The notes below the pieces were generated by a model that saw only the letters and a list, made by a program, of their open reading frames with translations, was not told where the DNA came from and did not search any database. Positions 42,968 through 52,269 of a DNA stretch of 64,000 nt are shown piece by piece; positions within the stretch are counted from its first letter, which is position 1; each line of letters begins with the position of its first letter. This DNA is from Phytopseudomonas dryadis (GTDB taxonomy: Bacteria > Pseudomonadota > Gammaproteobacteria > Pseudomonadales > Pseudomonadaceae), in assembly GCF_004327355.1 (NCBI RefSeq), contig NZ_QJUM01000017.1, positions 62,001 through 126,000 on the forward strand, read 5' to 3'. A program made the position numbers and the translations under genes.

Positions 42968-43855
42968 ATGACGCGCCGTATTGCCGCATTCGCCCTGTTC
43001 GCCAGCCTGCTCTGCCCATTGCTGACGAGTGCCGACACCTTGCCACAACGCTGGGTCAGCGCCGGTGGTTCCTTGAGCGAGTGGGTGGTGGCGCTGGGCG
43101 CTGAAAGCAAGCTGGTGGGGGTCGATACCACCAGCCTGCACCCGGCCTCATTGCAGACGCTGCCGAGTATCGGCTATCAGCGCCAACTGGCGGCCGAGGG
43201 CATCCTGGCGCTGCGTCCTCAGGTGCTGCTGGGCACCGAGGAAATGGGCCCGCCGCCGGTGCTGGCGCAACTGAGCGCCGCCGGGGTACAGGTCGTGAGC
43301 CTGTCGGCCAGGGCCGATCTGCAGGTGCTGCAGGACAACCTGCAGCGCATCGGCGCGCTGCTGGGGACCGAAGCCCAAGCCGAAGCCCTGTTCACCGCCT
43401 ATCAGGCGCGCCTGCAGGCCCAGGCCGACTGGGTCGCCAAGGCCCAGGCCGGACAACAGGCGCCTGGCGTATTGCTGTTGCTCGGCCATGCCGGCAGCAG
43501 CCCCATGGCCGGTGGCAAGGATACGGCCGCCGCCTGGCTGATCGAGCAGGCCGGTGGCCGCAACCTGACCACCCACAGTGGCTACAAGGCGCTGTCCAGC
43601 GAGGCGTTGCTGGCCCTGGACCCCGAGGTGGTGGTCTTCGCCGACCGGCGTCTGACGGGCGATGAAGCCAGGCAAGCGCTGCTCAAGCAGAATCCGGCGC
43701 TGGCCTCGACCCGCGCCGGCCGTGACGGGCGCCTGGTGGCGATCGACCCGACCCTGCTGGTCGGCGGTCTCGGCCCGCGTATCCCCGACGGGCTGGCCGA
43801 GCTGTCGGCGGCCCTGTATCCCGATAGCGTGCCGCTGACCCAGCCCGCCCCATGA
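42968..43855 (+). CDS. phuT: Heme ABC transporter periplasmic binding protein
   Basis: 295-residue cluster A-III type binding protein delivering heme to PhuUV. Signal peptide MTRRIAAFALFASLLCPLLTSA, then a two-lobed domain beginning LPQRWVSAGGSLSEWVVALG. The Tyr ligand region SIGYQRQLAAEGIL is visible. Start ATG 42968 gives the best signal peptide; longer frames are unsupported. Overlaps phuU by 4 bases. Confidence 0.92.
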   Translation: MTRRIAAFALFASLLCPLLTSADTLPQRWVSAGGSLSEWVVALGAESKLVGVDTTSLHPASLQTLPSIGYQRQLAAEGILALRPQVLLGTEEMGPPPVLAQLSAAGVQVVSLSARADLQVLQDNLQRIGALLGTEAQAEALFTAYQARLQAQADWVAKAQAGQQAPGVLLLLGHAGSSPMAGGKDTAAAWLIEQAGGRNLTTHSGYKALSSEALLALDPEVVVFADRRLTGDEARQALLKQNPALASTRAGRDGRLVAIDPTLLVGGLGPRIPDGLAELSAALYPDSVPLTQPAP

Positions 43856-44889
43856 AACCGCTGCTCAGCCCGCGCTCACTGTTCATCGCACTGAGCCTGC
43901 TGCTGGCGCTCGCGCTCTGGCTGTCGTTGGCCCTGGGGCCGGTCAGCCTGCCGCTGGGCGATACCCTGAAGGCCGCGCTGCGTCTGCTGGGCCTGGACCT
44001 GGGCAGAGAAGAGCTGCAACAGGCCGAGCTCATTCTCGGGCAGATCCGCATGCCGCGTACCCTGCTGGGCCTGGCGGTCGGTGCGGTGCTGGCGCTGTGC
44101 GGCGTGGCCATGCAGGGCTTGTTCCGCAACCCGCTGGCCGACCCCGGCCTGGTCGGCGTGTCCAGTGGCGCGGCACTGGGCGCCGCCGTGGCCATCGTCG
44201 GCGGGGCGGCACTGGGCGGTATTCCCGAACTGATCGCGCCCTACCTGCTGTCGCTGTGCGCCTTTATCGGCGGCCTCGGGGTGACGGCGCTGGTCTACCG
44301 CCTCGGCCGCCGCGACGGGCAGACCAGCGTGACCACCATGCTGCTCGCCGGCATCGCCCTGAATGCCCTGGCGTTCGCCTGCATCGGCCTGTTCACCTAC
44401 CTGGCCGATGACGCCACCCTGCGTACCCTGACCTTCTGGAACCTCGGCAGCCTCAACGGCGCCAGCTACGCCCGGCTGTGGCCCTTGCTGCTGGTGACCG
44501 TCGCCGTGGCGCTGTGGCTGCCGCGTCGGGCCAAGGCACTCAATGCGCTGCTGCTCGGCGAGTCGGAGGCCCGGCACCTGGGCTTCGCCGTCGAACGCCT
44601 CAAGCGCGAGCTGGTGTTCTGCACCGCCCTGGGCGTCGGCGCGGCCGTGGCCGCGGCGGGGATGATCGGTTTCATCGGCCTGGTGGTGCCGCACCTGGTG
44701 CGCCTGCTGGTCGGCCCGGATCATCGCGTGCTGCTACCGGCCTCGGCGCTGGCCGGAGCCAGCCTGCTGCTGCTGGCCGACCTGTTCGCCCGCCTGATCC
44801 TGTCGCCGGCCGAGCTGCCCATCGGCATCGTCACGGCGCTGATCGGCGCGCCGTTCTTTCTCTATCTGCTGCTGCGGGGGCGAACCTGA
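43852..44889 (+). CDS. phuU: Heme ABC transporter permease
   Basis: 345-residue FecCD-family permease with about ten membrane helices. Conserved stretches are [20 protein letters not shown] and the cytoplasmic coupling region [16 protein letters not shown]. It overlaps phuT by 4 and phuV by 1 base. It imports heme across the inner membrane with PhuV. Confidence 0.94.
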   Translation: MKPLLSPRSLFIALSLLLALALWLSLALGPVSLPLGDTLKAALRLLGLDLGREELQQAELILGQIRMPRTLLGLAVGAVLALCGVAMQGLFRNPLADPGLVGVSSGAALGAAVAIVGGAALGGIPELIAPYLLSLCAFIGGLGVTALVYRLGRRDGQTSVTTMLLAGIALNALAFACIGLFTYLADDATLRTLTFWNLGSLNGASYARLWPLLLVTVAVALWLPRRAKALNALLLGESEARHLGFAVERLKRELVFCTALGVGAAVAAAGMIGFIGLVVPHLVRLLVGPDHRVLLPASALAGASLLLLADLFARLILSPAELPIGIVTALIGAPFFLYLLLRGRT

Positions 44890-45656
44890 TGCTGCGTGCA
44901 CGGAGCCTGTCGATCCTGCGGGGCAGCCAGCTGGTGCTGGCCGATATCGATATCGAGCTGGTTCCCGGCCAGGTGCTGGGCGTGCTCGGCCCCAACGGTG
45001 CCGGCAAGAGTACCTTGCTCGGCGCGCTGTGTGGCGAGCTGGCGCCGGCCCAGGGCAGCGTTCATCTGGGCGATAAGCTTCTGGCCGACTGGCCGGGTGT
45101 CGAGCGCGCCCGGCGCCTGGCGGTGCTGCCGCAGAGCTCGACCCTGAGTTTCGCCTTTCGCGTCAGCGATGTGGTGGCCATGGGGCGCATGCCCCACGAC
45201 AGCGGCCGGCAGCGCGATGCCGAGATCATCCAGCAGGCGCTGCAGGCCGCCGATGCCGCGCACCTGGCCGAACGCAGCTACCTGGAGCTGTCCGGCGGCG
45301 AGCGCCAGCGTGTGCACCTGGCCCGGGTGCTGGCCCAGCTCTGGCCCGGCGGCGCGGCGCAGAGCCTGCTGCTCGACGAGCCGACCTCCATGCTCGATCC
45401 CTTGCACCAGCACACCACCCTCCAGGCGGTGCGCCGTTTCGCCGAGCAGGGCGCGGCGGTGCTGGTGATCCTGCACGACCTGAACCTGGCCGCCCGCTAC
45501 TGCGACCGCCTGTTGCTGCTGGAGCAGGGGCGCGCCCACGCCATCGGCGCGCCGGCCGAGGTGCTGCGCGCCGAACCGCTGCAGGCGGTGTTCGGCCTCG
45601 AGGTGCTGGTGCAGCGGCATCCCGAGCGGGGGCATCCGCTGATCGTTGCCCGCTGA
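44889..45656 (+). CDS. phuV: Heme ABC transporter ATPase
   Basis: 255-residue ATPase of the HmuV/PhuV type. Walker [11 protein letters not shown]-loop LPQSSTLSF, signature [15 protein letters not shown] and Walker [13 protein letters not shown] are all intact. Start is coupled to phuU by a TGATG-type overlap. Confidence 0.95.
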   Translation: MLRARSLSILRGSQLVLADIDIELVPGQVLGVLGPNGAGKSTLLGALCGELAPAQGSVHLGDKLLADWPGVERARRLAVLPQSSTLSFAFRVSDVVAMGRMPHDSGRQRDAEIIQQALQAADAAHLAERSYLELSGGERQRVHLARVLAQLWPGGAAQSLLLDEPTSMLDPLHQHTTLQAVRRFAEQGAAVLVILHDLNLAARYCDRLLLLEQGRAHAIGAPAEVLRAEPLQAVFGLEVLVQRHPERGHPLIVAR

Positions 45657-45667
45657 GGAGGATTACC

Positions 45668-46552
45668 ATGCGTTCGGTGCTGCTATCCATGCTGCTCGTA
45701 CTGACTGCCTGCCAAAGCCAGCACGTGCTGGCACCGTTGCCTGCCTGGCAGAGCCCGCTGGGCCGTGAACAGGCCGAGCTGGGGCAGATCCGCGATCTGC
45801 GCAGTGGCGAGCGGCTGACTCCGGCGCAACTGGTCGAACGCCTGGCCGCGGCGCCCCGTGTGCTGGTCGGCGAGCAGCATGACAACCCGGATCACCACGC
45901 CCTGCAGCTGTGGTTGCTGCGTGCCCTGGAGCAGCAGCGGGCGCAAGGCAGCCTGCTGCTGGAGATGCTGACGCCCGGCCAGCAGGCCCTGGCCGACACG
46001 GCAGGGCAGCGGCTGCGCACGGGGCAGCCGGTCGCAGACCTGCCCAGGGCCCTGGCCTGGGACAAGGGCTGGGACTGGTCGCTGTACGGGCCGATCGTGG
46101 GCCATGCCTTGCGCCAGGACTATGGGCTGACGGCGGCGAATCTCGAGCGTGCCGAAATCATGGCCATCTATCGTGAACAGCCCGTTCTGCAGGGCCATGC
46201 GTCGACTGCCGCAACGGTGCGTGAGCCGCTGCTGGCGCAGATTCGCGAATCCCACTGCAACAAGCTGCCAGAGAGCCAGTTGCCGGCGATGCTCGCTGTA
46301 CAGCAACAGCGTGACCGGCGCATGGCCGAACACCTGCTCACGGCGCCACCGCCGGCGATGCTGTTCGCTGGCGCCTTCCATGTGCGGCGTGACCTGGGCG
46401 TGCCGCTGCACCTCCGCGATCTGGGCGCGCCCGATAGCGCTCAGGTGCTGATCCTCGCCGAGGTGGGCAAGCCGGTGACGGCGGGGCAGGCGGACTATGT
46501 GTGGTACACCGCCGCCCTGCCGGACGAGGATCACTGCGCGCGGTTTCACTAG
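45668..46552 (+). CDS. ChaN-like heme-associated lipoprotein (PhuW position)
   Basis: 294-residue lipoprotein of the ChaN/DUF399 family. Signal with lipobox LTAC at residues 12-15; core motif VLVGEQHDNPDHHALQ near residue 63. Campylobacter ChaN binds heme as a dimer and is iron-regulated; a role in outer-membrane heme handling is inferred. It occupies the place of phuW at the end of the P. aeruginosa operon. RBS GAGGAG precedes the ATG, 11 bases after phuV. Confidence 0.85.
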   Translation: MRSVLLSMLLVLTACQSQHVLAPLPAWQSPLGREQAELGQIRDLRSGERLTPAQLVERLAAAPRVLVGEQHDNPDHHALQLWLLRALEQQRAQGSLLLEMLTPGQQALADTAGQRLRTGQPVADLPRALAWDKGWDWSLYGPIVGHALRQDYGLTAANLERAEIMAIYREQPVLQGHASTAATVREPLLAQIRESHCNKLPESQLPAMLAVQQQRDRRMAEHLLTAPPPAMLFAGAFHVRRDLGVPLHLRDLGAPDSAQVLILAEVGKPVTAGQADYVWYTAALPDEDHCARFH

Positions 46553-46572
46553 CGGCAAGGCTTGGAGCGACA

Positions 46573-46740
46573 CGTTCGTGTAGGCGTTGCGACCTCGCAG
46601 CGAACTGGCGGCCGCGCCGCAGGCTCTGCTGGATGACCGCCAGCGCATCGCGCCGAGGTCGACGCTCCTACAGGTGAACCCTCTGACTCCCAACGAGCTC
46701 TTGCAGGCCAAGGAGCAAGACGGCCCTTACCAGCGAGCCC
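46573..46740 (+). repeat. Composite REPIN (copy B)
   Basis: REPIN core from GTGTAGGCGTTGCGACCTCG to GACGCTCCTACAGGTGAACC, then the tail CGAGCTCTTGCAGGCCAAGG and CAAGACGG. The head is mostly missing, and the first REP has a mutated GTAGGCG in place of GTAGGAG. It lies downstream of the phu operon. Confidence 0.7.
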
Positions 46741-46744
46741 TTCG

Positions 46745-46884
46745 TAGGGTGGGTTAGGCACCTGGTGCGCGCGATTGCCGCCGCGCCGGGTGTGACAGCG
46801 GCTATCGCCTGGTGGGTTACGCGACGCGCCACGATGGCTGTGCTTGACACTGCTCTGCCTGGCGTTGCTCACCCACCCTACGTC
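46745..46884. repeat. GTAGGGTGGGTTA palindromic repeat
   Basis: Ends CGTAGGGTGGGTTAG and TCACCCACCCTACG are inverted. The interior holds GGTGGGTTACGCGACGCGCC. About 140 bases between two composite REPINs; no gene within. Confidence 0.65.
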
Positions 46885-46901
46885 CTAAAGCGACGCGCTA
46901 C

Positions 46902-47092
46902 GGGATTCGACAATAAGCGCAGAATTGCCCGATTCGTGTAGGAGCCGCGACCTCGCGGCGAATCGTGGCCATACCGCGACTTCTGTGGGATGGCCGCCAT
47001 CGCATCGCGCCGGGTCGACGCTCCTACGTGCGAACCTTGACTGCGAGCGGGCTCTTGCAGGCCAAGGGGCAAGACGGTTCCCACGAGCGAGT
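46902..47092 (+). repeat. Composite REPIN (copy C)
   Basis: Head GGGATTCGACAATAAGCGCA and ATTGCCCGATTCGTGTAGGAG, core REPIN to CGCTCCTACG, and tail GCGAGCGGGCTCTTGCAGGC with CAAGACGGTTCCCACG. Most complete copy in the window. With copy B and the hairpin it fills the entire 573-base spacer, so no sRNA gene is evident there. Confidence 0.75.
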
Positions 47093-47125
47093 CCAGCGCG
47101 TTACGTTCGTTGGCCAACCCGGATT

Positions 47126-48142
47126 TCAGAACCCTTCCAGTACGATCTTGCCCTTGGCCGTGCCGCTTTCCAGCAGGGCGTGGGCGCGGCGCAGGTTGCT
47201 GGCGTTGATCGTGCCGTAGTGCTCGCCGAGGGTGGTTTTCAGGGTGCCGGCATCGACCAGGTCGGCGACCCGGTTGAGCAGGCGGTGCTGTTCGATCATG
47301 TCGGCGGTGGCGAACAGCGAGCGGGTGAACATCAGTTCCCAGTGCAGGGACAGGCTCTTGCGCTTGAGCTTCATCACGTCCAGCGGTTGCAGCGGATCGT
47401 CGATCAGTGCCAGGCGTCCTTGTGGTGCCAGGGCCTCGATCAGTTGATCGTAGTGCTGGTCGGTCTGGGTCAGGCTGGCCACGTGGGTTACCTGGGGGAT
47501 GCCGATACGCTCGAGTTCTCCGACCAATGGCTGGCTGTGGTCGATGACGTGGTGGGCGCCGAGTTCGCGCACCCAGGCCTGGGTTTCCGGGCGCGAGGCG
47601 GTGCCGATCACCGTCAGTCCGGTGAGCTGCCGCGCCAACTGCACCAGCATCGAGCCGACGCCACCGGCCGCGCCGACGATCAGCAGGCTCTGGCCCTGAT
47701 CGGCGTTGCCGTTGGCCACCTGCAGACGCTCGAACAGCAGCTCCCAGGCGGTGATCGAGGTCAGCGGCAGGGCCGCCGCTTCGGCGAACGGCAGGCTGCT
47801 CGGCTTGCGCCCGACGATACGCTCGTCCACCACATGCAGTTCGCTGTTGGCGCCGGCGCGGTCGAGGGCGCCGGCGTAGAACACCTCGTCGCCGGGCTGG
47901 AACAGGGTCACCTCGCTGCCGACAGCCTTGACCACGCCGGCGGCGTCCCAGCCGAGCACCTTGGCCTGGCCGGCTTCCGGCGCCACGTTGCGGCGGATCT
48001 TGGTGTCCACCGGGTTCACCGAAATGGCCCTGACCTCCACCAGCAGATCGCGCGGCCCCGGCGTCGGTGCCTCCAGCTGCACGTCCTGCAGGGCTTGGGG
48101 GTTATCGATGGGGAGCGACTGGTGATAGGCGATGGCTTTCAT
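47126..48142 (-). CDS. Zinc-type alcohol dehydrogenase-like quinone oxidoreductase
   Basis: 338-residue MDR-superfamily NADPH oxidoreductase of the YhdH/QOR-like group often annotated zinc-binding alcohol dehydrogenase family. The Rossmann motif is LLIVGAAGGVGSMLVQLAR near residue 156. The zinc-ligand Cys of classic ADHs is absent (the N-terminal part has GWDAAGVVKAVGSE), so a zinc-free quinone or enone reductase is more likely. Start ATG 48142 is chosen over a longer frame. Divergent from a LysR regulator, which probably controls it. Confidence 0.88.
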   Translation of the reverse strand: MKAIAYHQSLPIDNPQALQDVQLEAPTPGPRDLLVEVRAISVNPVDTKIRRNVAPEAGQAKVLGWDAAGVVKAVGSEVTLFQPGDEVFYAGALDRAGANSELHVVDERIVGRKPSSLPFAEAAALPLTSITAWELLFERLQVANGNADQGQSLLIVGAAGGVGSMLVQLARQLTGLTVIGTASRPETQAWVRELGAHHVIDHSQPLVGELERIGIPQVTHVASLTQTDQHYDQLIEALAPQGRLALIDDPLQPLDVMKLKRKSLSLHWELMFTRSLFATADMIEQHRLLNRVADLVDAGTLKTTLGEHYGTINASNLRRAHALLESGTAKGKIVLEGF

Positions 48143-48253
48143 GGGAGTGTCCTGTCGGGTGACGGAAATGAACGCAGCTTGCGCCAATCCATTGCCAGGA
48201 AAAACAGGATGAAGGTAGAGTCTCTTTCAATATTTTTTTGAAGATCAGACGCC

Positions 48254-49180
48254 ATGCTGCGTTTTGACGACCTGCAACTGTTCGTGCGTATCGCCCAGGA
48301 AGGCAGTCTGTCTGCCGCAGCGCGCCTGCTCGATATCTCGCCAGCGGTGGCCAGCGCCGGACTCAAACGGCTGGAGCGGCAGCTGCAGGCGCGGCTGTTT
48401 GTCCGCTCGACTCGCAGCCTGCGCCTGACCGGCGAGGGCGAAGCCTTTCTGCTGCATGCCCGGCAGGCATTGCAGAGCCTGGAGGCTGGGCGCCAGCAGT
48501 TGGCCGGGAGCAAATCCGCCATCAGCGGGCCGCTGCAGCTCTCGGTGCCGTCCGATTTCGGGCGCAATACCTTGCTGCCGTGGCTCGATACCTTCATGCA
48601 GGCGCATCCGCAGGTACAACTGCGGCTGCTGCTTGGCGACCGGGTTACCGATCTGTTTCGCGAGCCCGTGGATATCGCCCTGCGCTACGGCGCGCCGGAA
48701 GACTCGAGCCTGGTGGCGCTGCCTGTGGCACCCGACAATCGCCGGGTACTGTGCGCGGCGCCGGCCTATCTGCAGCGCCATGGCGAGCCGCAGCAGGTCA
48801 GTGACCTGCGCGAGCACAATTGTCTCATCTACATGCTCGGTGGCCGTGCCTACGAGCGTTGGCGCTTTCACGATGATGGCGGTGAGCACAGCCTGCAGGT
48901 CGCTGGCGACCGGCTCAGTGACGATGCCGATGTGGTGCGCCGCTGGGCGGTTGCAGGAGCGGGCGTGGTGTACAAGTCCTGGCTGGACGTGGCCGGCGAT
49001 GTGCACGCCGGGCGCTTGAAGATCCTCTTGCCGCAGGTGCTGGGCGAGCCGACACCGCTCAATCTGATCTGCACCCACCGCGAGCAATTGAGCAAGCCGG
49101 TGCACCTGTTGCGCGACTTCGTCCACGCGCGCTGCGCCGAACTGCTGGAGCAGGCTCCTTGGGGAGCTAGGCTCTGTTGA
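48254..49180 (+). CDS. LysR-family transcriptional regulator
   Basis: 308-residue LTTR with the N-terminal winged helix (residues 2-60, FVRIAQEGSLSAAARLLDIS) and a substrate-binding domain (about 90-290). It is divergent from the oxidoreductase gene across a 111-base spacer, the usual regulator-target layout. The last codons and stop lie in the left arm of a palindrome at 49170-49216. Confidence 0.92.
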   Translation: MLRFDDLQLFVRIAQEGSLSAAARLLDISPAVASAGLKRLERQLQARLFVRSTRSLRLTGEGEAFLLHARQALQSLEAGRQQLAGSKSAISGPLQLSVPSDFGRNTLLPWLDTFMQAHPQVQLRLLLGDRVTDLFREPVDIALRYGAPEDSSLVALPVAPDNRRVLCAAPAYLQRHGEPQQVSDLREHNCLIYMLGGRAYERWRFHDDGGEHSLQVAGDRLSDDADVVRRWAVAGAGVVYKSWLDVAGDVHAGRLKILLPQVLGEPTPLNLICTHREQLSKPVHLLRDFVHARCAELLEQAPWGARLC

Positions 49181-49216
49181 CGCTCCGGCGCGGTCGCGCT
49201 GAAGCGTCAACAGACC
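49170..49216. repeat. Palindrome GGTCTGTTGACGCTTC type
   Basis: GGCTCTGTTGACGCTCC and GAAGCGTCAACAGACC are inverted around a 14-base centre CGGCGCGGTCGCGCT. The LysR stop is in the left arm. No T-run follows, so a repeat element is as likely as a terminator. Confidence 0.65.
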
Positions 49217-49275
49217 CTATACTGCGGCAATCCACCGCAGCACCTGACAAGCCACAGGCCCTAAAATCGCTGCCC

Positions 49276-49665
49276 ATGAACCTGTCCCGCTCCGACCGCT
49301 CGTTGCTCGCCTGGGTGCTGTATTTCAGCGTCCTGTTCAGCGCGTTCGCCTGCAGCATCAGCCATGGGCAGATGACCGGGCTGCAGCTCAGCGGCATGGA
49401 CGGTGGCTATTGCGCCCTCGACGCCAGCGGCGGCGCGGCCATGGCCATGGACGACGTCGACTCGGGCATGCCGATGCCCTCGACGGGGTCCGGCTGCCCC
49501 TTGTGTTCCACCTTCGCGGCCCTGGCGCTGGCAGCCTTCTTCGCCCTGCTCGGGCTGTTGCCGCGCCTTCGTTCGCTTCATCCACGCCCCGGCGCCGAGC
49601 CCGGCGGGGCCGTCCGCTATCTCTGGCCCTCGGCCAACCCCCGCGCCTCCCCCCTGATCGCCTGA
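49276..49665 (+). CDS. DUF2946 membrane protein, copper-associated
   Basis: 129-residue DUF2946-type protein. Two hydrophobic segments (about 8-30 and 75-95) flank a Met/Cys-rich stretch with AMAMDDVDSGMPMP and CPLC, a possible copper site. Such proteins commonly lie near copper receptors or PepSY proteins. Start ATG 49276 is chosen over a longer frame that begins inside the palindrome. It precedes the PepSY gene by 69 bases. Confidence 0.75.
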   Translation: MNLSRSDRSLLAWVLYFSVLFSAFACSISHGQMTGLQLSGMDGGYCALDASGGAAMAMDDVDSGMPMPSTGSGCPLCSTFAALALAAFFALLGLLPRLRSLHPRPGAEPGGAVRYLWPSANPRASPLIA

Positions 49666-49734
49666 AGCCTCGGACGAAGCGACAGCTTCGCCACCATTGC
49701 CTGTTGCGCGTATAGCGCCGCGGGTGATTCGCTC

Positions 49735-51120
49735 ATGCACACGATCGGGCTCATGATGAAAAACTCGCCTCCATCCTTCTACAACCTGGCCTGGCGCTGG
49801 CATTTCTATGCCGGCCTGTTGGTCATTCCCTTCATGATCATGCTGTCGCTGACCGGCATCATCTACCTGTTCAAGCCGCAACTCGACCGACTGATGTACG
49901 CCGATCTGCTGCAGGTCGAGGCCACCGGCCAGCCGCTCACCGCCGATGAAATGATGAGCCGGGTGCAGGCGGTCTACCCCCAGGGCAGCGTCAGCCAGTA
50001 CCTGCCGCCGGCGGATGTGGACCATAGCGCCCAGTTCGTCGTCGGCGTTGGCGAGCGCACCCGCAATGTATTCGTCGACCCCTACAGCGGCGCCATCCTC
50101 GGCACCCAGGATGCCCACGACAATCTGCAGGCGCTGGCCCGCGCGCTGCACGCCGACCTGCTGATCGGCACACCGGGAGACCGGCTGATCGAACTGGCCG
50201 CCGGCTGGGGCGTGGTGCTGGTGGTGTCCGGCCTGTATCTCTGGTGGCCACGGGGCAGCAACAAGGCGGGCGTGCTATGGCCGCGGCTGTCGGCCCGAGG
50301 CCGGCTGTTCTGGCGCGACCTGCATGCCGTCACCGGTTTCTGGGGGGCCTTGCTGCTGCTGTTCATGCTGCTGACCGGCATGACCTGGACGGGGTTCTGG
50401 GGCAAGCAGTTCGCCGGGGCCTGGAATCACTTTCCCGCGGCCATGTGGGACGAGGTGCCGACCTCGGATCGTCAGGCCGGCGAACTCAACCACAGCCACA
50501 AGCAAAGCGTGCCCTGGGCAGTGGAAAATACGCCGATGCCGGTGTCCGACCCCCACGCCGCGCATAACGGCGGTGCCATGCCGGCTTCCACGGCGAATCC
50601 GACGGTCAGCCTGCAGGCGGTGGTGGATATCGCCCGCGAGCGGGGCGTGCACCCGGGCTACAGCATCAGCTTCCCGACCACCCCGGAGGGCGTCTACAGC
50701 ATCGCGCTGTTCGCCGACGATCCGCGCAACGATGCCACCCTGCATATCGACCAGTACAGCGGCGCCGTACTCGCCGACATACGCTGGCGCGATTACGGCC
50801 TGGTGGCGCGCACCGTGGAAAGCGGGGTGATGCTGCACATGGGCAAGCTCTACGGCCTGCCGCACCAGTTGTTCATCTTCGCCGTATGCCTGCTGATTCT
50901 GCTCAGCTCGATCAGCGGCCTGATCATGTGGTGGCGCCGCCGGCCCAGCGGCCGCCTCGGCGTGCCGCCGCTGCGTCACGACCTGCCACGCTGGAAGGTC
51001 GGCGTGGCGATCATGCTCGGCCTCGGTGTGGTGTTCCCTCTGGTGGGAGCTTCCTTGCTGCTGATCTGGGCCCTGGATTTTCTGCTGCTGTCGCGCCTTG
51101 CGACACGCCGGCTGGCTTGA
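49735..51120 (+). CDS. PepSY-associated membrane protein
   Basis: 461-residue protein of the PepSY-TM family with about four membrane helices (near 22-42, 155-175, 205-225 and 380-450). The first motif is RWHFYAGLLVIPFMIMLSLT. Family members serve as reductases or accessory proteins for iron-siderophore or copper uptake. A His/Met-containing periplasmic loop, NHSHKQSV and DPHAAHNGG, may bind metal. Several starts are possible (49735, 49753, 49756), since no clear RBS is seen. Confidence 0.85.
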   Translation: MHTIGLMMKNSPPSFYNLAWRWHFYAGLLVIPFMIMLSLTGIIYLFKPQLDRLMYADLLQVEATGQPLTADEMMSRVQAVYPQGSVSQYLPPADVDHSAQFVVGVGERTRNVFVDPYSGAILGTQDAHDNLQALARALHADLLIGTPGDRLIELAAGWGVVLVVSGLYLWWPRGSNKAGVLWPRLSARGRLFWRDLHAVTGFWGALLLLFMLLTGMTWTGFWGKQFAGAWNHFPAAMWDEVPTSDRQAGELNHSHKQSVPWAVENTPMPVSDPHAAHNGGAMPASTANPTVSLQAVVDIARERGVHPGYSISFPTTPEGVYSIALFADDPRNDATLHIDQYSGAVLADIRWRDYGLVARTVESGVMLHMGKLYGLPHQLFIFAVCLLILLSSISGLIMWWRRRPSGRLGVPPLRHDLPRWKVGVAIMLGLGVVFPLVGASLLLIWALDFLLLSRLATRRLA

Positions 51121-51181
51121 CCTTTCGTTGCCGTGCCCGCGGGTATGGCCCTGTATTCCATTCGATCCACGGAGAATCACC

Positions 51182-51655
51182 ATGTCATTGAAGAAAATCG
51201 CTCTGAGCGCCGCGCTGCTCGCCGCCAGCCTGCTGGCCAATGCCCACGAGTACAGCGTCGGCGAGCTGCATATCGACCATCCCTGGTCGCGGGAGATGCC
51301 GCCGGTGGCGCCGACCGCCGCCGCCTATTTCGTGGTGCACAACAAGGGGGGCCAGGATGATCGCCTGCTGGCTGTCGATACGCCGGTGGCCGGCAAGGCG
51401 GAGATCCATGAGCACGCCCATGTCGGCGGGGTGATGAAGATGCAACGGGTACCGAACGTGGTGATTCCTGCCGGCGGCGAAGTGAGTTTCGCCCCCATGG
51501 GTTACCACGTGATGCTGTTCGACCTGAAGCAACAGGCCCGGGACGGCGAGCGCTTCCCCCTGACCCTGACCTTCGAGAAGGCCGGGCAGGTACGGGTCGA
51601 GGTGGCGGTACAGAAGGATGAGCCGGCCGCCGAAGGCGGGCACAAGCATCACTAG
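51182..51655 (+). CDS. Periplasmic copper chaperone PCuAC
   Basis: 157-residue periplasmic protein with signal peptide LKKIALSAALLAASLLANA. The copper(I) motif H(M)X10MX21HXM is recognisable from IHEHAHVGGVMKMQ and MGYHVMLF. PCuAC proteins deliver copper to cytochrome oxidase CuA or act in copper uptake. The tail ends HKHH, a further metal-binding feature. It follows the PepSY gene by about 60 bases, making a probable DUF2946-PepSY-PCuAC copper unit. Confidence 0.9.
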   Translation: MSLKKIALSAALLAASLLANAHEYSVGELHIDHPWSREMPPVAPTAAAYFVVHNKGGQDDRLLAVDTPVAGKAEIHEHAHVGGVMKMQRVPNVVIPAGGEVSFAPMGYHVMLFDLKQQARDGERFPLTLTFEKAGQVRVEVAVQKDEPAAEGGHKHH

Positions 51656-51715
51656 TGCGTCGGACGCTGAGTTCATGTGGGGCGGGTACGCCCGCTCCCA
51701 CATGTGCCGCAGGTA

Positions 51716-52156
51716 TTACTCGGGAATACGCAGCGTCTGCCCTGGATAGATCTTGTCCGGATGGGACAACAGCGGCTTGTTGGCCTCGAAGATCCTGTTG
51801 TACTGGTTGGCATTGCCGTATACCGCCAGGGAAATCGCGCTCAGGGTGTCACCCTTTTTCACCACGACGAAACGGGCAGCGGCAACCACCGGGCCGGAGA
51901 CGCTGATCTGGTCATCCACACTGGCTACGCCAGCGATATTGCCCAAGGCCAACAGAATCTTCTCCTTCTCTTCCTGGCTGCTCACTTCGCCGGTCACGGT
52001 CACCTTGTCGCCATCCACGGCGGTCTGCACGTTCGGATTGCCCAGCCCCACCTTGGCCACATGCTCCTTCAATTGCTCGCTCGCGTTCGCGTTGTCCGGC
52101 GTCAGCAGATCGATCAGCTTCTCGCCTGCTTCCTTGACGAAACTAAAAATACTCAT
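51716..52156 (-). CDS. BON-LysM potassium-binding-type protein (Kbp/YgaU)
   Basis: 146-residue protein with an N-terminal BON domain (about 25-85, [20 protein letters not shown]) and a C-terminal LysM domain (about 96-145, [20 protein letters not shown]). It matches YgaU/Kbp of E. coli, a cytoplasmic K+-binding protein. RBS AAGGAG lies before the ATG. No signal peptide, in agreement with Kbp. Confidence 0.9.
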   Translation of the reverse strand: MSIFSFVKEAGEKLIDLLTPDNANASEQLKEHVAKVGLGNPNVQTAVDGDKVTVTGEVSSQEEKEKILLALGNIAGVASVDDQISVSGPVVAAARFVVVKKGDTLSAISLAVYGNANQYNRIFEANKPLLSHPDKIYPGQTLRIPE

Positions 52157-52269
52157 GGTGCGCGCTCCTTGTGGTTTGATTTCCTCATGCTCAAGACTAG
52201 ACCAGTCCTGCGGAGGCGGGTTCAGGCCCGATCAAAGACCCGAACGCGCGAGTGTCGTATTGTCGGGCT

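Noticed and set aside
46553..47125. PrrF-like iron-responsive sRNAs downstream of the phu operon, as in P. aeruginosa
   Set aside because: The spacer is fully occupied by two composite REPINs and a palindrome; no Fur box, sRNA-like promoter plus terminator, or recognisable PrrF core is seen.
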